A stretch of 64,000 nucleotides of DNA from Acidobacteriaceae bacterium. Its GTDB lineage: Bacteria > Acidobacteriota > Terriglobia > Bryobacterales > Bryobacteraceae. The stretch lies in NCBI GenBank assembly GCA_019240475.1, contig JAFAYI010000016.1:89513-153512 (forward strand). Reading direction: 5' to 3'. The number at the start of each line of letters is the position of its first letter. Position 1 is the stretch's first letter. Of the stretch, positions 1 to 9,526 are shown in pieces. The notes beneath the pieces were generated by a model that searched no databases, was not told the DNA's origin, and was given only the letters and a program-made list of their open reading frames with translations. The translations under genes and the position numbers were made by a program.

Positions 1-574
1 CCGGATCTTTTCTGGTTCCCAAATAGTACATCCACCACTTATCGTTGATCTTCTCGGGAACAATTGCGCCCGATTTTGTCCACTGCGTATTCCAGGAGCC
101 ATGATAAGCCGGCAAAATGACGCCCTTGCGTTCCCAATGAATCAGATCCGGCGATGTGGCCAGGCACAACTGAGCGGAATGCGTGTCGTAGCCTGTATAA
201 GTCAGATAATAAGTGCCGCCGATTTGAACGACTCGGGGATCTTCAACTCCACCGCCTCTCTCATATTCCGCCTCGGGCGCAAGCACAGGGTCCGGCCGCA
301 CGTCGAAATGCAGCCCATCCGTACTTTCGGCATAGCCGATTCGCGAGGTATGCGCTTTGTCTTGTGCGCGAAACAACAGTATCGTCTTCGCACCGACCTG
401 AACGGCCGCCGGATTGAAGAGGCCGAAGTCCGACCAACTTGCACTAGGCCGAAGCAGAGGCTCTTGCGAGATCCGCCGCGCTTCCACTTTGACAGGCTCG
501 CTCCCGCCGACTGCAGATCCCACCACACCTAAGAAGACCACCAACGCTCGTCTGCCTGTGCCTCCGCGAAACAC
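1..574 (-). CDS. Secreted GH130-type glycosidase (partial, 3' end outside window)
   Basis: About 191 codons are visible; the rest lies beyond position 1. I chose the GTG at 572-574 because it is followed directly by a signal segment (ALVVFLGVVGSAVGG). Then comes the start of a five-bladed propeller of the GH130 mannoside phosphorylase/hydrolase family. Visible blade motifs are FNPAA, GVEDPR (the E-D-P-R signature holding the family's catalytic Asp), GTYYLTYTGYD, HWERKG and KWWMYYLG. GH130 enzymes act on beta-mannosides or related oligosaccharides. Export from the cytoplasm would favour hydrolysis over phosphorolysis, which is inference. A TATAAT at 581-586 on the minus strand sits only a few bases before the GTG, so a leaderless or very short leader transcript is possible. 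Divergent from the MFS gene, 66 bp away. Confidence 0.8.
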   Translation of the reverse strand, partial: MFRGGTGRRALVVFLGVVGSAVGGSEPVKVEARRISQEPLLRPSASWSDFGLFNPAAVQVGAKTILLFRAQDKAHTSRIGYAESTDGLHFDVRPDPVLAPEAEYERGGGVEDPRVVQIGGTYYLTYTGYDTHSAQLCLATSPDLIHWERKGVILPAYHGSWNTQWTKSGAIVPEKINDKWWMYYLGTRKDP

Positions 575-640
575 CCGCCGATTATATACGATAGGCGACA
601 GACATTCGCGACCGGACGGCCGTCCCGGTAAAATCGGATT

Positions 641-1921
641 GTGACTCCGCCTCAATTGAGCGCCGTCGAGGCGAAGCCCACCAGCCGATTCGCGTCGCCG
701 CTTCTGCCGATCTTCCTGATCGTCCTGGTGGACATCCTCGGCTTTACCATCATTCTGCCTTTGCTGCCCTTCTACTCCGAACGGCTGGGCGCCTCTCCAA
801 CCGAAGTCGGTGCATTGGTCTCAATCTACGCAGTGTGTCAACTAATCGCCGGGCCGATTTTGGGCCAGCTATCCGATCGCATGGGCCGCCGCCCTCTACT
901 GCTGGTAAGCCAGGCCGGCACGCTCGGCGGTTTCTTGCTACTGGCCTTCTCGACTCACCTCTGGATGGTGTTCGTTGCGCGCGCTCTCGATGGGGCTACT
1001 GCCGGAAACATCACCATCGCACAGGCCTACATCAGCGATGTCACCAAACCGGAGCAGCGCGCCAAGTCCTTCGCGCTTATTGGCATCGCATTCGGATTCG
1101 GTTTCCTGGTGGGGCCCGCAATCTCTGGCTTCCTGGCGAATTACGGCTACCAGGCGCCTATATTCGCCGCCGCCGTTTTGTCCTTCACTTCCATTCTGTT
1201 CACGTCTTTGCTGCTGCCCCGCCGCGAAGTCATACATGAGCACAATGAAGCCGCTCGCGAATCCGGCGTCCCCGAGCGACGCCTCTCGCTGATCTCCTGG
1301 GGACAGTATGCCCGCTTTTTCCGCGATCCGGAACTTGCGCGCCTTCTCGCACAATGGTTGCTGTTCGCATTCTCCTTCGCGACCTTTGTTTCCGGATTCG
1401 CCCTTTTCGCGGAGCGCCGTTACACCTGGAACGGGCATCCCTTGGGTGTGCGTGAAGTCGGCTATGTGTTCGCCTTCAACGGCGCGCTAGGCATAGTCAT
1501 GCAGGGTGGAGTCGTCGGAAGACTCGTGAAGTGGTTGGGCGAGCGCCAGGTTGTGCACATCGGCTTTTTGACCTCGATGGTCGGCTATGCCGCTATCGGG
1601 GTCACGCAGACAATCGGTCAGTTGCTCTGGGTCTGCGCCCTTTCCTCAGCCGGCGGCGCAGGACTTCGCCCGGCGCTCACCAGCCTCATCACCCAGAAAG
1701 CCGGCCGCCGGGAACAAGGCGTGATCATCGGCCTGACGCAGTCGCTTACGTCCATCGCCCAGATCAGCGCGCCCATCTTCGCCGGCCTGCTCATTAACGC
1801 GGCCGACAAATTTCACGATGGCCGTTTCCTGACGATCTGGGCGCTTTGGGCCGGCGTTCTCGCCGGCGCCGCTCTGCTGTTTGATCCTCGCAAACACGGG
1901 CCCACCGCTGCCGCACTTTGA
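641..1921 (+). CDS. MFS drug-efflux transporter, TetA/TCR-like
   Basis: The 426-residue protein starts at GTG and has about twelve hydrophobic segments, the usual size for 12-TM major facilitator proteins. The first helix (IFLIVLVDILGFTIILPLLPFY) and motif A in loop 2-3 (GQLSDRMGRRP, about residues 75-85) are typical of the tetracycline/multidrug-proton antiporter branch. The later GIAFGFGFLVGPAISG segment matches the antiporter motif C. It should sit in the inner membrane and export a small molecule using the proton gradient; the substrate cannot be read from sequence. Its stop overlaps the start of the PAP2 gene (TTGA at 1918-1921), so the two are probably translationally coupled. Confidence 0.88.
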   Translation: MTPPQLSAVEAKPTSRFASPLLPIFLIVLVDILGFTIILPLLPFYSERLGASPTEVGALVSIYAVCQLIAGPILGQLSDRMGRRPLLLVSQAGTLGGFLLLAFSTHLWMVFVARALDGATAGNITIAQAYISDVTKPEQRAKSFALIGIAFGFGFLVGPAISGFLANYGYQAPIFAAAVLSFTSILFTSLLLPRREVIHEHNEAARESGVPERRLSLISWGQYARFFRDPELARLLAQWLLFAFSFATFVSGFALFAERRYTWNGHPLGVREVGYVFAFNGALGIVMQGGVVGRLVKWLGERQVVHIGFLTSMVGYAAIGVTQTIGQLLWVCALSSAGGAGLRPALTSLITQKAGRREQGVIIGLTQSLTSIAQISAPIFAGLLINAADKFHDGRFLTIWALWAGVLAGAALLFDPRKHGPTAAAL

Positions 1922-2802
1922 CTCCCCACGCATCGTCCGCGCTCCGACCGTCCGAGCGGCTACTGCTCTGGTATTTCATTTATGCGGCGGTGCTCCCCGG
2001 CGTCTGGAAGGAATCGCCGAGTCCGGCCCGCGGTGCATTCTCGGTCCTTGCCGCCGTAGGGGTTCTATTGTTCCTCGTAGCGCGCGCCGAAGCCTATCGC
2101 CCCGCCATCATCTCTCGCGTTCGGGACTTCCTGCCCCTCGGACTCACGCTGGCAGCTTTCGAAGAGATGACGCTGTTTGCCCCGCGCACATTCGCGGGCC
2201 GGCTCGAAGGAGGCTGGATCCGCTGGGACCACATATTGCTCCACGATTGGCATCTGCGCGCGGCCATCGAAAGCGCCGGATGGTTAGTCCCGCTTTATCT
2301 CGAATTCTGCTACTTGCTTGTATACGGGCTCGGAACTTACTGCGTCTTGTTACTCTATTTCAAGCACAAGCGCAGTCAAATCGACCACTTCTTTCTGGTC
2401 TGCCTAACTGGCACACTGCTCGCTTACGCGCTCTTTCCCTGGTTTCCTTCGCAGCCGCCTCGCGAATTGTTCCCCACGCTTGACAGCCCCGAAGTAAGCA
2501 CCTGGGCACGGCACTTGAATCTCTGGATACTGCGGAGAGGGACCATCCATGTCGCAGTCTTTCCCAGCGCTCATGTCTCCTCGGCATTCGCCGCCGCATG
2601 GGCCATGTTCCTGCTGCTACCCGAGCAAAAGCGCTTCGGCTGGGGATTGCTTTTCTACGCCATCAGCGTCTCCGCCGCTACCGTGTACGGGCGTTATCAC
2701 TACACCACGGACGTGTTAGCTGGATTTGCTGTGAGCCTCGCGGCCGCGACTGTAGCTCTTGGGCTGCGCCGGTCTCAAGGCTCTGACCGAGCTGCGCCGT
2801 AG
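1918..2802 (+). CDS. PAP2-superfamily membrane phosphatase / phosphotransferase
   Basis: A 294-residue integral membrane protein with about six hydrophobic helices. The PAP2 signature is present late in the chain: WFPSQPPREL, then FPSAHVSSAF (PSAH) and YGRYHYTTDVLAGF, which supply the catalytic His pair and Asp of lipid phosphatases. The spacing resembles the inositolphosphotransferase-like PAP2_3 subgroup more than undecaprenyl pyrophosphatases, so lipid head-group transfer is an alternative to simple dephosphorylation. The start is a TTG inside the upstream stop codon (TTGA overlap), the only start that leaves a plausible first helix. The 3' end overlaps the convergent M14 peptidase gene by 28 bp. 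Confidence 0.85.
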   Translation: MTPHASSALRPSERLLLWYFIYAAVLPGVWKESPSPARGAFSVLAAVGVLLFLVARAEAYRPAIISRVRDFLPLGLTLAAFEEMTLFAPRTFAGRLEGGWIRWDHILLHDWHLRAAIESAGWLVPLYLEFCYLLVYGLGTYCVLLLYFKHKRSQIDHFFLVCLTGTLLAYALFPWFPSQPPRELFPTLDSPEVSTWARHLNLWILRRGTIHVAVFPSAHVSSAFAAAWAMFLLLPEQKRFGWGLLFYAISVSAATVYGRYHYTTDVLAGFAVSLAAATVALGLRRSQGSDRAAP

Positions 2803-5573
2803 TCGATGGCATTAAATAGGAATTTGAAGGTTGCGTGCGGCTGGCCGCGGAAGGCAATCTCCGGCCCGAGAAGAAATATTTTGCCCGCGCCGAGCGGCGA
2901 CTCCGCGATAGCGACGCCGCCTTCCAAATACTGCTGACCCCAGGCCCAACCGCTGTGGAGAGTCGATCCCGTAGCAAACCAAGCTACCGGCGCAGCGCCT
3001 TTCAGTGTCGCCTCGGGCTTCAATCGAAACACCGGGCTCCGGTCGAAGAAGAGATCGACTTGCGCCGGCACTCCGTATGCCAGCGGGTTCGTGTTATCTA
3101 CCGTCGCCGTCAGAAGCGAACCGGGAATGTAGAATTTTTCGGCGGGCAGCGGCCGCTCCGTTCCATTCGCTACGCGCTCGACCAGCGCGTTGGTCAAGGG
3201 CAAGCCGAGCTCGCCATAGAGCCCGGTGGACGAGCCGATGGCGACCACCGCTCCTCCGCCTTGGACGAATTTTCGAATTTGCGGAATCGTTTTCTCTGGC
3301 GTGATCAGCCCCAACCACGCGCGGTATTCCGGAGGAATCTCCTCAGGCTTGGGCTGCCGCGGCCGATATTCGTCGTTTCCGGCGCCAGGCGAGCGCAGGG
3401 CGCCGTCGGTGAACACCAGCACATCGTAGTTCTTCGCCAAGTCTCCCTTGTCCAGTTCCTGCGGGTACACGACCATGAAAGAAAATTCAAACTGCTCCAG
3501 CAACCATCGTGTCCAACCGGAAGTCATCAAGCCCCCATACTGGTCATACAACCCAATCCGCGCCGGCTTCAGCTTCAAAGCGCTTCCGACGGGACGATGC
3601 GCGACGGCATACGCGGTGATGCCAAGCTCGCGCACTGCTTGTTCGACTATTCGCCGCACCCCCGGCGACTCTGGAATCCAGATCGTTCCCGGGCTCGATT
3701 CGCCCGCGCCTGTCGCCTCCGCATTCTTCAACCAATACACCTCGCGGTTCTCTTTCAAGAGGCGGTTTACCAGGATAAAAGAGTTATTAACCCGATGGCT
3801 CACCAGATAGCCTTCCCCTCGTGCGGGCCCCTTGATAACGCGGCCCGGAGGTGGCGCGAGCAAGCCCTCCACACGCTCGAATGGTCCATCGAAAGCTTCC
3901 AGGACGCGATCGAACTGAACGCCCATTTGAAAGGCCAGCGTGTATCCAGTTACATCGTAGGGCGGAGTCGGCGGGCCGCCCGGATAACGGAAATCGTTTG
4001 GATGATCCTGCGGCTCGAACATATCCAGAATGTGCGGACGGAATGCTTGCGCCGCTTTCACCACGTAAGAGCCGGCGGGATAGCTCTTGCCGTGGACGTC
4101 GAACGGAGCCGTCGCGCGATCCACCTCGATTCCGTTCTTTAGCAATGCGTTCAAGAATGCGATCGCGGTAGGCAGATCAGCTTGTGCGGCCGTGATGATA
4201 TAGCCGCGGGGGTCGCGTGCGGCCGGATCGTGAAGAACAGTCTCATATAGCTTGCTCGGCGGCGTATGCCCCCGCTCCGGCTCCGCCTCGCTCTTCTCTT
4301 TTGGCGAATCTCTTGCCGCGGCGTTTCTAGCTGCTTCGGCCGCGCTCTCCAACGCTTGAATTCGCTTGGGCGTGATGGTCCAGGAATCCCGGCTGCCGCG
4401 CTCGATCGAGTTCCTGCCCATGCGATACGCATTGTAGAGAAGCGTTTCCCGATATCGGGAAGCAAAATCCAGTACCGCCCGATTCGCCGTCAAGGAGTAT
4501 TCGATCGATTGACGCAGATGCCATTTCTGCGGCGCGATAGGAAACGGCAGATCTCCTCGCGGCAGTTGCATCGAGGGAACAAGGTTGATGTTCACCGGCG
4601 TAGGGCTGCCGATAATTTCGGTCAATAACCCGACCATGTTATGAAAGTAAGTCGTTGTGCGTAGTCCGCCGTTGTACCAGGTTGAGTAACTTGCCGTGCT
4701 GCGCATGGCTGCGCCTGGCTTATTTTCGGCTTCCATGCGGCTGTGCATTGCCGCTGCAACCTGGTCCAGCTCCATCATAATTAGCGGATCGAAATTATAG
4801 TTGAAGGGATCTCGAAATGGCGGCATGAAAATGACTGCGCCTGCGGGTCCGGTTTGATGGTGGTTGTAAACGATCTGAGGAAACCATTCCCGGTAGAGTA
4901 CGCGATTTATGTTGGTGGATTCCGGCATATTGCACATGAAGAAGTCCCGGTTGTTATCATGCCCGACGTATTTCTGCCAGAGCCGCGGAATGTAGTCAAG
5001 CGACCGCTTGCTTGGATCGGGATTGCGCATGTACCAGTTGGCTACCAACTCCTGCCCGTCAGGATTGTCCTGCACAAACAACATGATCGTGTCGTTTAGA
5101 AACCGCACGGTTTCCGGATCGCTGCGGCTCACCATCTGATAGAGCATTTCAGTCAGGGCCTGCGCGCATTCCACTTCGCTGGCATGCAGACCGCCGTCAA
5201 TCCAGACCACCGCTTTACCCTCGCGCGCCAGCGCACGTGCGTTTTCCTCGGAGATTTGCTCCGCGACCGCGAGCTTGCGTGAGATCTCCTTATACCGAGG
5301 GAGCAGCTTGATATTCTCCGGAGACGTCACGATGGCCATGTATTGCGTTCGGCCTTCCGCAGTTTGGCCAATGTCCACCAGTTTCATACGATCCGATTCG
5401 CCGGCCAGCTTCTTCCAGTAATCGATCAACTGTGTGTAGTTGGTGAGCTGGTAATCGTTCCCCAGATCAAAGCCGAACTGCTGTTTAGGCGTGGTCACCG
5501 CCGCCGCGGCCTGGCCAAATGCCGCCAGTACCGCGCAACAAGTCAGCAATACAAAAGGTCGGGTTCGTCTCAT
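2775..5573 (-). CDS. Secreted M14-family zinc carboxypeptidase with C-terminal GATase-like domain
   Basis: I start this at the ATG of 5571-5573, where a signal peptide begins (MRRTRPFVLLTCCAVLAAFG), giving 932 residues; the open frame extends 49 codons further upstream without resembling protein. The zinc site of M14 is visible as GLHASE (HxxE, about residues 130-133) with a later YNHHQTGP supplying the third ligand. GLLTEIIGSP carries the likely catalytic Glu. The last third (GLYDQYGGLMTSGWTRWLLE onward) resembles the GATase1-like domain found at the C-terminus of long bacterial M14 proteins. The product probably trims peptides in the periplasm or outside. It lies 172 bp downstream of the multicopper oxidase/outer-membrane pair on the same strand. 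Confidence 0.88.
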   Translation of the reverse strand: MRRTRPFVLLTCCAVLAAFGQAAAAVTTPKQQFGFDLGNDYQLTNYTQLIDYWKKLAGESDRMKLVDIGQTAEGRTQYMAIVTSPENIKLLPRYKEISRKLAVAEQISEENARALAREGKAVVWIDGGLHASEVECAQALTEMLYQMVSRSDPETVRFLNDTIMLFVQDNPDGQELVANWYMRNPDPSKRSLDYIPRLWQKYVGHDNNRDFFMCNMPESTNINRVLYREWFPQIVYNHHQTGPAGAVIFMPPFRDPFNYNFDPLIMMELDQVAAAMHSRMEAENKPGAAMRSTASYSTWYNGGLRTTTYFHNMVGLLTEIIGSPTPVNINLVPSMQLPRGDLPFPIAPQKWHLRQSIEYSLTANRAVLDFASRYRETLLYNAYRMGRNSIERGSRDSWTITPKRIQALESAAEAARNAAARDSPKEKSEAEPERGHTPPSKLYETVLHDPAARDPRGYIITAAQADLPTAIAFLNALLKNGIEVDRATAPFDVHGKSYPAGSYVVKAAQAFRPHILDMFEPQDHPNDFRYPGGPPTPPYDVTGYTLAFQMGVQFDRVLEAFDGPFERVEGLLAPPPGRVIKGPARGEGYLVSHRVNNSFILVNRLLKENREVYWLKNAEATGAGESSPGTIWIPESPGVRRIVEQAVRELGITAYAVAHRPVGSALKLKPARIGLYDQYGGLMTSGWTRWLLEQFEFSFMVVYPQELDKGDLAKNYDVLVFTDGALRSPGAGNDEYRPRQPKPEEIPPEYRAWLGLITPEKTIPQIRKFVQGGGAVVAIGSSTGLYGELGLPLTNALVERVANGTERPLPAEKFYIPGSLLTATVDNTNPLAYGVPAQVDLFFDRSPVFRLKPEATLKGAAPVAWFATGSTLHSGWAWGQQYLEGGVAIAESPLGAGKIFLLGPEIAFRGQPHATFKFLFNAIDYGAARSEP

Positions 5574-5745
5574 CGGATGAGAGCAGTTTACATCGCGGCA
5601 TTGATGTCGTACCCGTCCCGAAGTTGCATAACTCCCTTTATCGGCGACGTTCACTTCCGTCAAGCCGGTACCGCAGCCGCGGGCCGCAGAACTTAAGTTT
5701 GCCGAGGCGACCTTGCCCAAATAGAATACGATCTTTCGGAACCCT

Positions 5746-6576
5746 CTACTCGACCGGTGAAGACTTGCGCCAAGTGAAATGGCGGCCCAAGATTCCTTTG
5801 ACGATCAAGTGGTCCGTGGAACCGGTTACTCCAATGCCCACTCCGAAATTGATCTCCCATTTCGGTGAGACATTCAGGTCGGTCACAGCGAAGAACTGCT
5901 GTTGCTGCTGGTGAAACGAGTCGAACTGGGCAAACGCCCCATAATCGGCGTAATACTCGATTCCGCCGCTCACCTGCTTGGTGACGTCGTAGCTGACCTT
6001 TGCTGCTGGCGCGAAAGCCAGACCCTGGCCCACATCAGGCCCGTGCCAAGTGCGTTCCAGCGCTGGATTGAATGCGAAGTACCATCTGTCGATCGCCTTA
6101 TCAATAATGGGCCGAATCTCCCACGTCCACGTGTCGAGCGAATACACGGCGCGTTGATATCCGATCTCGGTCGATAAACTCACGCCGACCGGCCAATGCC
6201 ACGACGTAGGCGCCCGCACGCGCGGACGAATATGGTCGCCGACCCACTGGACCCCGTGGGCCGCCTGCTCGCTCGTGAAGACATAGAAGCCGATTTCGAA
6301 CCAGTCGTTAATGCCCTGAGTAATCTCGAGCGTTTCATGCTCCTGGTGGTAAGTCGGGAAGACGCCCTGTATCTCGTTCCGCTGGCCGAGAGCCGTGAAG
6401 TTCGAATGCAGCTCTATCATCGTGCTGCCGGGCGGAACTGTATCGGCCCCGTACACTTGAATCTCATAGTTTCCCTGCGCCCGAACGGGTAGCGAACACA
6501 AGAAAGCCGCGAGCCCGATCACCATCCAGAGCCGCGGGGGCAGGCGCATTCCTCCGCGATGCATGCCGGTACTCAC
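5746..6576 (-). CDS. Outer-membrane beta-barrel-like protein next to a multicopper oxidase
   Basis: 276 residues with an N-terminal signal segment (LWMVIGLAAFLCSLPVRAQ). The mature part alternates short hydrophobic and polar stretches rich in Trp, Tyr and Phe, and ends in an aromatic strand, as outer-membrane barrels do. It resembles the transporter-type barrels grouped with phenol-degradation MetA proteins, but I do not recognise a specific function. The ATG at 6576 follows the multicopper oxidase stop by four bases, so the two are almost certainly one operon. An internal ATG at 6549 (MRLPPRLW) would give a shorter, more ordinary signal peptide and may be the true start. Copper handling is suggested only by the neighbour. 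Confidence 0.7.
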   Translation of the reverse strand: MSTGMHRGGMRLPPRLWMVIGLAAFLCSLPVRAQGNYEIQVYGADTVPPGSTMIELHSNFTALGQRNEIQGVFPTYHQEHETLEITQGINDWFEIGFYVFTSEQAAHGVQWVGDHIRPRVRAPTSWHWPVGVSLSTEIGYQRAVYSLDTWTWEIRPIIDKAIDRWYFAFNPALERTWHGPDVGQGLAFAPAAKVSYDVTKQVSGGIEYYADYGAFAQFDSFHQQQQQFFAVTDLNVSPKWEINFGVGIGVTGSTDHLIVKGILGRHFTWRKSSPVE

Positions 6577-6580
6577 GCCT

Positions 6581-7939
6581 TTAGACGTTACGGAACAACA
6601 TCATGAAGCCCGCGTCCATGTGGTCCTGCTGATGGCAGTGGAACAGGGTGAGACCGGCCTGACTTGCAGTGAATTCCACATCAACCTGCGTATTTGAGTT
6701 CACCAGGACCGTGTCCTTAAAGACGCCCCGCGTGCTGCGCCCAGCAATCCGCCGCAGTTCGAAAACGTGACGATGCAGGTGAACCGGATGGTGATCTATG
6801 CTTTCGTTCCGGAACTGCAACCGGTAGCGCTGGCCTTGAATTATCTCTATCGTTTCGGTTCTTGGAAACGACTTGCCGTTGATTGTCCAGTGGTCCAAAT
6901 CCCCATGCCCGTTAAACTTCGACTTAAAGACCAGGGGGACGGGCGTGGCGCTTTCGGCATCAGGCGCGCTGGGATTCCGGCTCTCGAAGCGTTGATAACT
7001 CCACAACAGAGCCTCGGGCTGATACCAACGAGGTGCTCCGCCCCATCCGGCGTACTCGATCACAATGCCCATGCCTGCAGCGCGAATGTGCTTGCGAACT
7101 TCCCCTAACACCCAGACACCCGGGTTGTTCAATAGCACGACCGCACTCACCCGCTCGGCGGGTGCGAGACTCAGCATTGGCACGCTGCAGGGAGCCGTTA
7201 TTGGGTTTCCGTCGAGAGCGATTACCTCGAATTGGTGCCCAGCGAGTGCGATCCAGTGGCAATCCGTCGCGCTCGAATTCAACAAGTGTATTAGCAGGCG
7301 CTGTCCCTGTTTGACACGCAACGGCTCGCCAAAACCCAGGGTTCGACCATTGATGGTCGATACGTCGTAACTCGGATTCATGGAACCGTCGTCACTCATC
7401 AGCAATTGGCCTCGCCAATCGTGCAGGGCCAGAAAAGCTTCGGCATCATAGCGTCCCGGATTTTCGCGCGGTTCAATCCACAGGAATCCATGTTGCCCGC
7501 TGTATTGGCCCTTATTCAAGTCACGCCCTGCGAATGTGTGAGTGTGATACCAGCGAAATCCCGCGGGCTGCGGCGTAAACGTATAGCGCGCCTTCGCCTC
7601 TGGGGGAATTGCCGGAGTGCCTTCTTCCATCGCGCCATCCACGTCTGAGGGAAGAAACAAGCCATGCCAGTGCACTACTTCGGAATTACCGGTTCGGTTC
7701 GTCACATGAATCGTGACCATCCGGCCCTCTTCGAAGCGAAGCAGCGGTCCCGGGATTTGGGAGTTATAAGCGACGGTCCGGATCACGCGCCTAGGGAAAA
7801 CTTCTAGCGCATATGGTTCGATGGTGAGGCTGTAATCCGGGCGGCGCGTTTGGCATTCTGCTGGTAACACTCCCACGCCGGCCACGCCCGTTTGCAGAAA
7901 CTCTCGACGCGTCACCAACCCCGATCCTAGCAAGAGCAA
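6581..7939 (-). CDS. Multicopper oxidase, Tat-exported
   Basis: 452 residues. The N-terminus carries a twin-arginine signal (TRREFLQTGVAGVGV), so a folded, copper-loaded enzyme is probably exported. All four copper-ligand clusters of three-domain multicopper oxidases are present: VHWHGLF, RWYHTHTF, HHPVHLHRHVFEL and LFHCHQQDHMDAGFM. In the last, HCH, the next His and the Met complete the type 1 site. The family oxidises phenols, Cu(I) or other metals and reduces oxygen to water; the specific substrate is not visible. The next gene, 4 bp downstream, is an outer-membrane protein, an arrangement reminiscent of CopA/CopB copper tolerance pairs. Upstream, 32 bp separate it from the divergent DUF1624 remnant. 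Confidence 0.9.
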   Translation of the reverse strand: MLLLGSGLVTRREFLQTGVAGVGVLPAECQTRRPDYSLTIEPYALEVFPRRVIRTVAYNSQIPGPLLRFEEGRMVTIHVTNRTGNSEVVHWHGLFLPSDVDGAMEEGTPAIPPEAKARYTFTPQPAGFRWYHTHTFAGRDLNKGQYSGQHGFLWIEPRENPGRYDAEAFLALHDWRGQLLMSDDGSMNPSYDVSTINGRTLGFGEPLRVKQGQRLLIHLLNSSATDCHWIALAGHQFEVIALDGNPITAPCSVPMLSLAPAERVSAVVLLNNPGVWVLGEVRKHIRAAGMGIVIEYAGWGGAPRWYQPEALLWSYQRFESRNPSAPDAESATPVPLVFKSKFNGHGDLDHWTINGKSFPRTETIEIIQGQRYRLQFRNESIDHHPVHLHRHVFELRRIAGRSTRGVFKDTVLVNSNTQVDVEFTASQAGLTLFHCHQQDHMDAGFMMLFRNV

Positions 7940-7971
7940 CCGATCCGCCCGCTGCGCGGTTAAACGGCCGC

Positions 7972-8747
7972 TTGACCAGTATGGACGCGCTGCGCGGCGC
8001 AGCCATGATTATCATGGCGCTCGATCATGTTCGTGACTTCTTCCATAACGCCGCGATGTCGTTCTCGCCAACCGACCTCGCCAAAGCCAACGCAATCCTC
8101 TTCTTGACCCGCTGGATCACTCAGTTCTGCCTTCCGGCCTTCTTGTTTACTGCGGGAGCGGGCGCCTTTTTCTGGTGGCGGCGAGGGGGACATACCAAAG
8201 GACAGCTTTCGACATTTCATTGGACCCGGGGACTCTGGTTATTGTGCTCGTTGCGTTCGCCGCTCTGCGCGCGCTCAATCGATACAGCGATCCTGCTCAT
8301 TGGTCCATCCAGAAATCCGGCTTCTTTACCGTGCTCTCGTTCCTGAACTGCACGAAGTATCCCGCCTCGCTGGATTTTCTGCTGATGACGCTAGGACCGG
8401 CGATGTTGGCGCTCGCGCATCTGGATCGTCATGCGCGGCGCCCCGACAATCCATTGGTCACCTTGGGCCGCATTCCCATGTTCTAGTTCGTCCTGCATTT
8501 CTACCTGATTCACCTTTTGGCAGTATTGTTGGCTACGCTTAAATACGGCACGGCGGCGCTGTCGTTTATGTTTCAACCCGAACCTTCCATGGGAGCCGGG
8601 CGCCGGCTCTTTCCAGCCGATTTCGGCTACAGCCTATGGGTGACGTACGGAGTCTGGGTACTTGTAGTCCTTTCGCTGTATCCCCTTTGCCACGGGTATG
8701 CAAACTTCAAAGCAGAGCATCGCAATCGATGGTTGAGCTATTTGTGA
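7972..8747 (+). pseudogene. Decayed DUF1624 (heparan-alpha-glucosaminide acetyltransferase-like) membrane protein gene
   Basis: Three pieces of one family lie in order. The first frame encodes MDALRGAAMIIMALDHVRDF through TRGLWLL. A second frame continues with VLVAFAALRALNRY, TVLSFLNCTKYPASL and LLMTLGPAMLALA up to IPMF. A TAG at 8484-8486 then interrupts the chain where homologues have FYF or FYY, and the same frame resumes as FVLHFYLIHLLAVLLAT to the stop at 8747. Around 8235-8250 the frame shifts, and the middle of the protein (more than 100 residues in normal 370-400 residue members) is missing, so one internal deletion removed several helices. I infer a nonfunctional remnant. The first start could be TTG 7972 or ATG 7981. 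Confidence 0.8.
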
Positions 8748-9526
8748 GGCGCGCTCGGGGAAAAACTGTTTGGCATGTAGGGGCCGACGCTCATCATCAC
8801 GAAGGCGGCTGCCCCGACCCTGATGGTAGGGTACTGAAGTGAGCACGTGCCTAATCGCGCTCGCTAACCTCCGGTATTCCGGGAACTCCCGAGGAGACTG
8901 TCGAATTGGCCGAACTGGCGCCTCAGAGGCTTCGTCTCGTCGAGCCACCGTGGTTTCTTCGCGGAGTGTTTCGTGCCCCGCTAACGAACGAGGAAGCGTT
9001 GCTCGCTAGCTGGCTCGTCATCAATCACGACGGAAGCGATACCCGCTTTCAAGGCAAAGTTCAAATCGATCCATCCGAGGAAGCCATCTACACTCCTGGT
9101 CAGGCGCCGACTCTTCGGTAAGCGGAGCGCTCACCTTTGGCATCGCGATTTGCCCACGAAGGCTGGCGGTATCCGGAGACCGTGCGGTGGGCAGCGGCCG
9201 AGGAGTCCAGGTCGTGTTTCATCCTCAGTTTCATATGGGAAAGCCGGGGAGCTACCGCCCATCTGTATTCGCCGATCCGGCGAACTCGTTTCACGAAAAG
9301 GCAGTTCTGTGCCGGGCGGTAGACGCGGCCACGGGACTGTAGGCGAAGCCCTACAACCGATCGAGGAGTGGAAAGACGGCTCCGGGGTGTAGGTCTGTGA
9401 CCCAATCCCGGAGCGCGGTATGCTAGCGGTCGAGATCGGCTGTGATTTGACTTGAAGGATTTAATACAGTATCGTGGCGGTCGGTGCAACGGCCGAACGA
9501 ATGGCCCGAGACATCGCGTCTAGAAT
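8748..9526. other. Long stretch without a recognisable gene (about 780 bp)
   Basis: The open frames here are short and I recognise none of them. The best is a 71-codon frame at 8906-9121 (contains WFLRGVFRAPLTNEEAL) with a plausible composition but no family I can name. A further stretch near 9205-9345 on the plus strand reads VVFHPQFHMGKPGSYRPSVFADPANSF before a stop, which could be the remains of a gene. With the truncated DUF1624 gene just upstream, I read the whole 8.0-9.5 kb interval as a decay zone. No RNA gene, repeat or insertion sequence is visible. The promoter of the anti-sigma/STAS genes is expected at its right end. Confidence 0.4.

Noticed and set aside
2835..4142. 435-codon plus-strand frame inside the M14 gene
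   Set aside because: Antisense to clear M14 coding sequence with catalytic motifs; it is Arg-rich with no recognisable domain.
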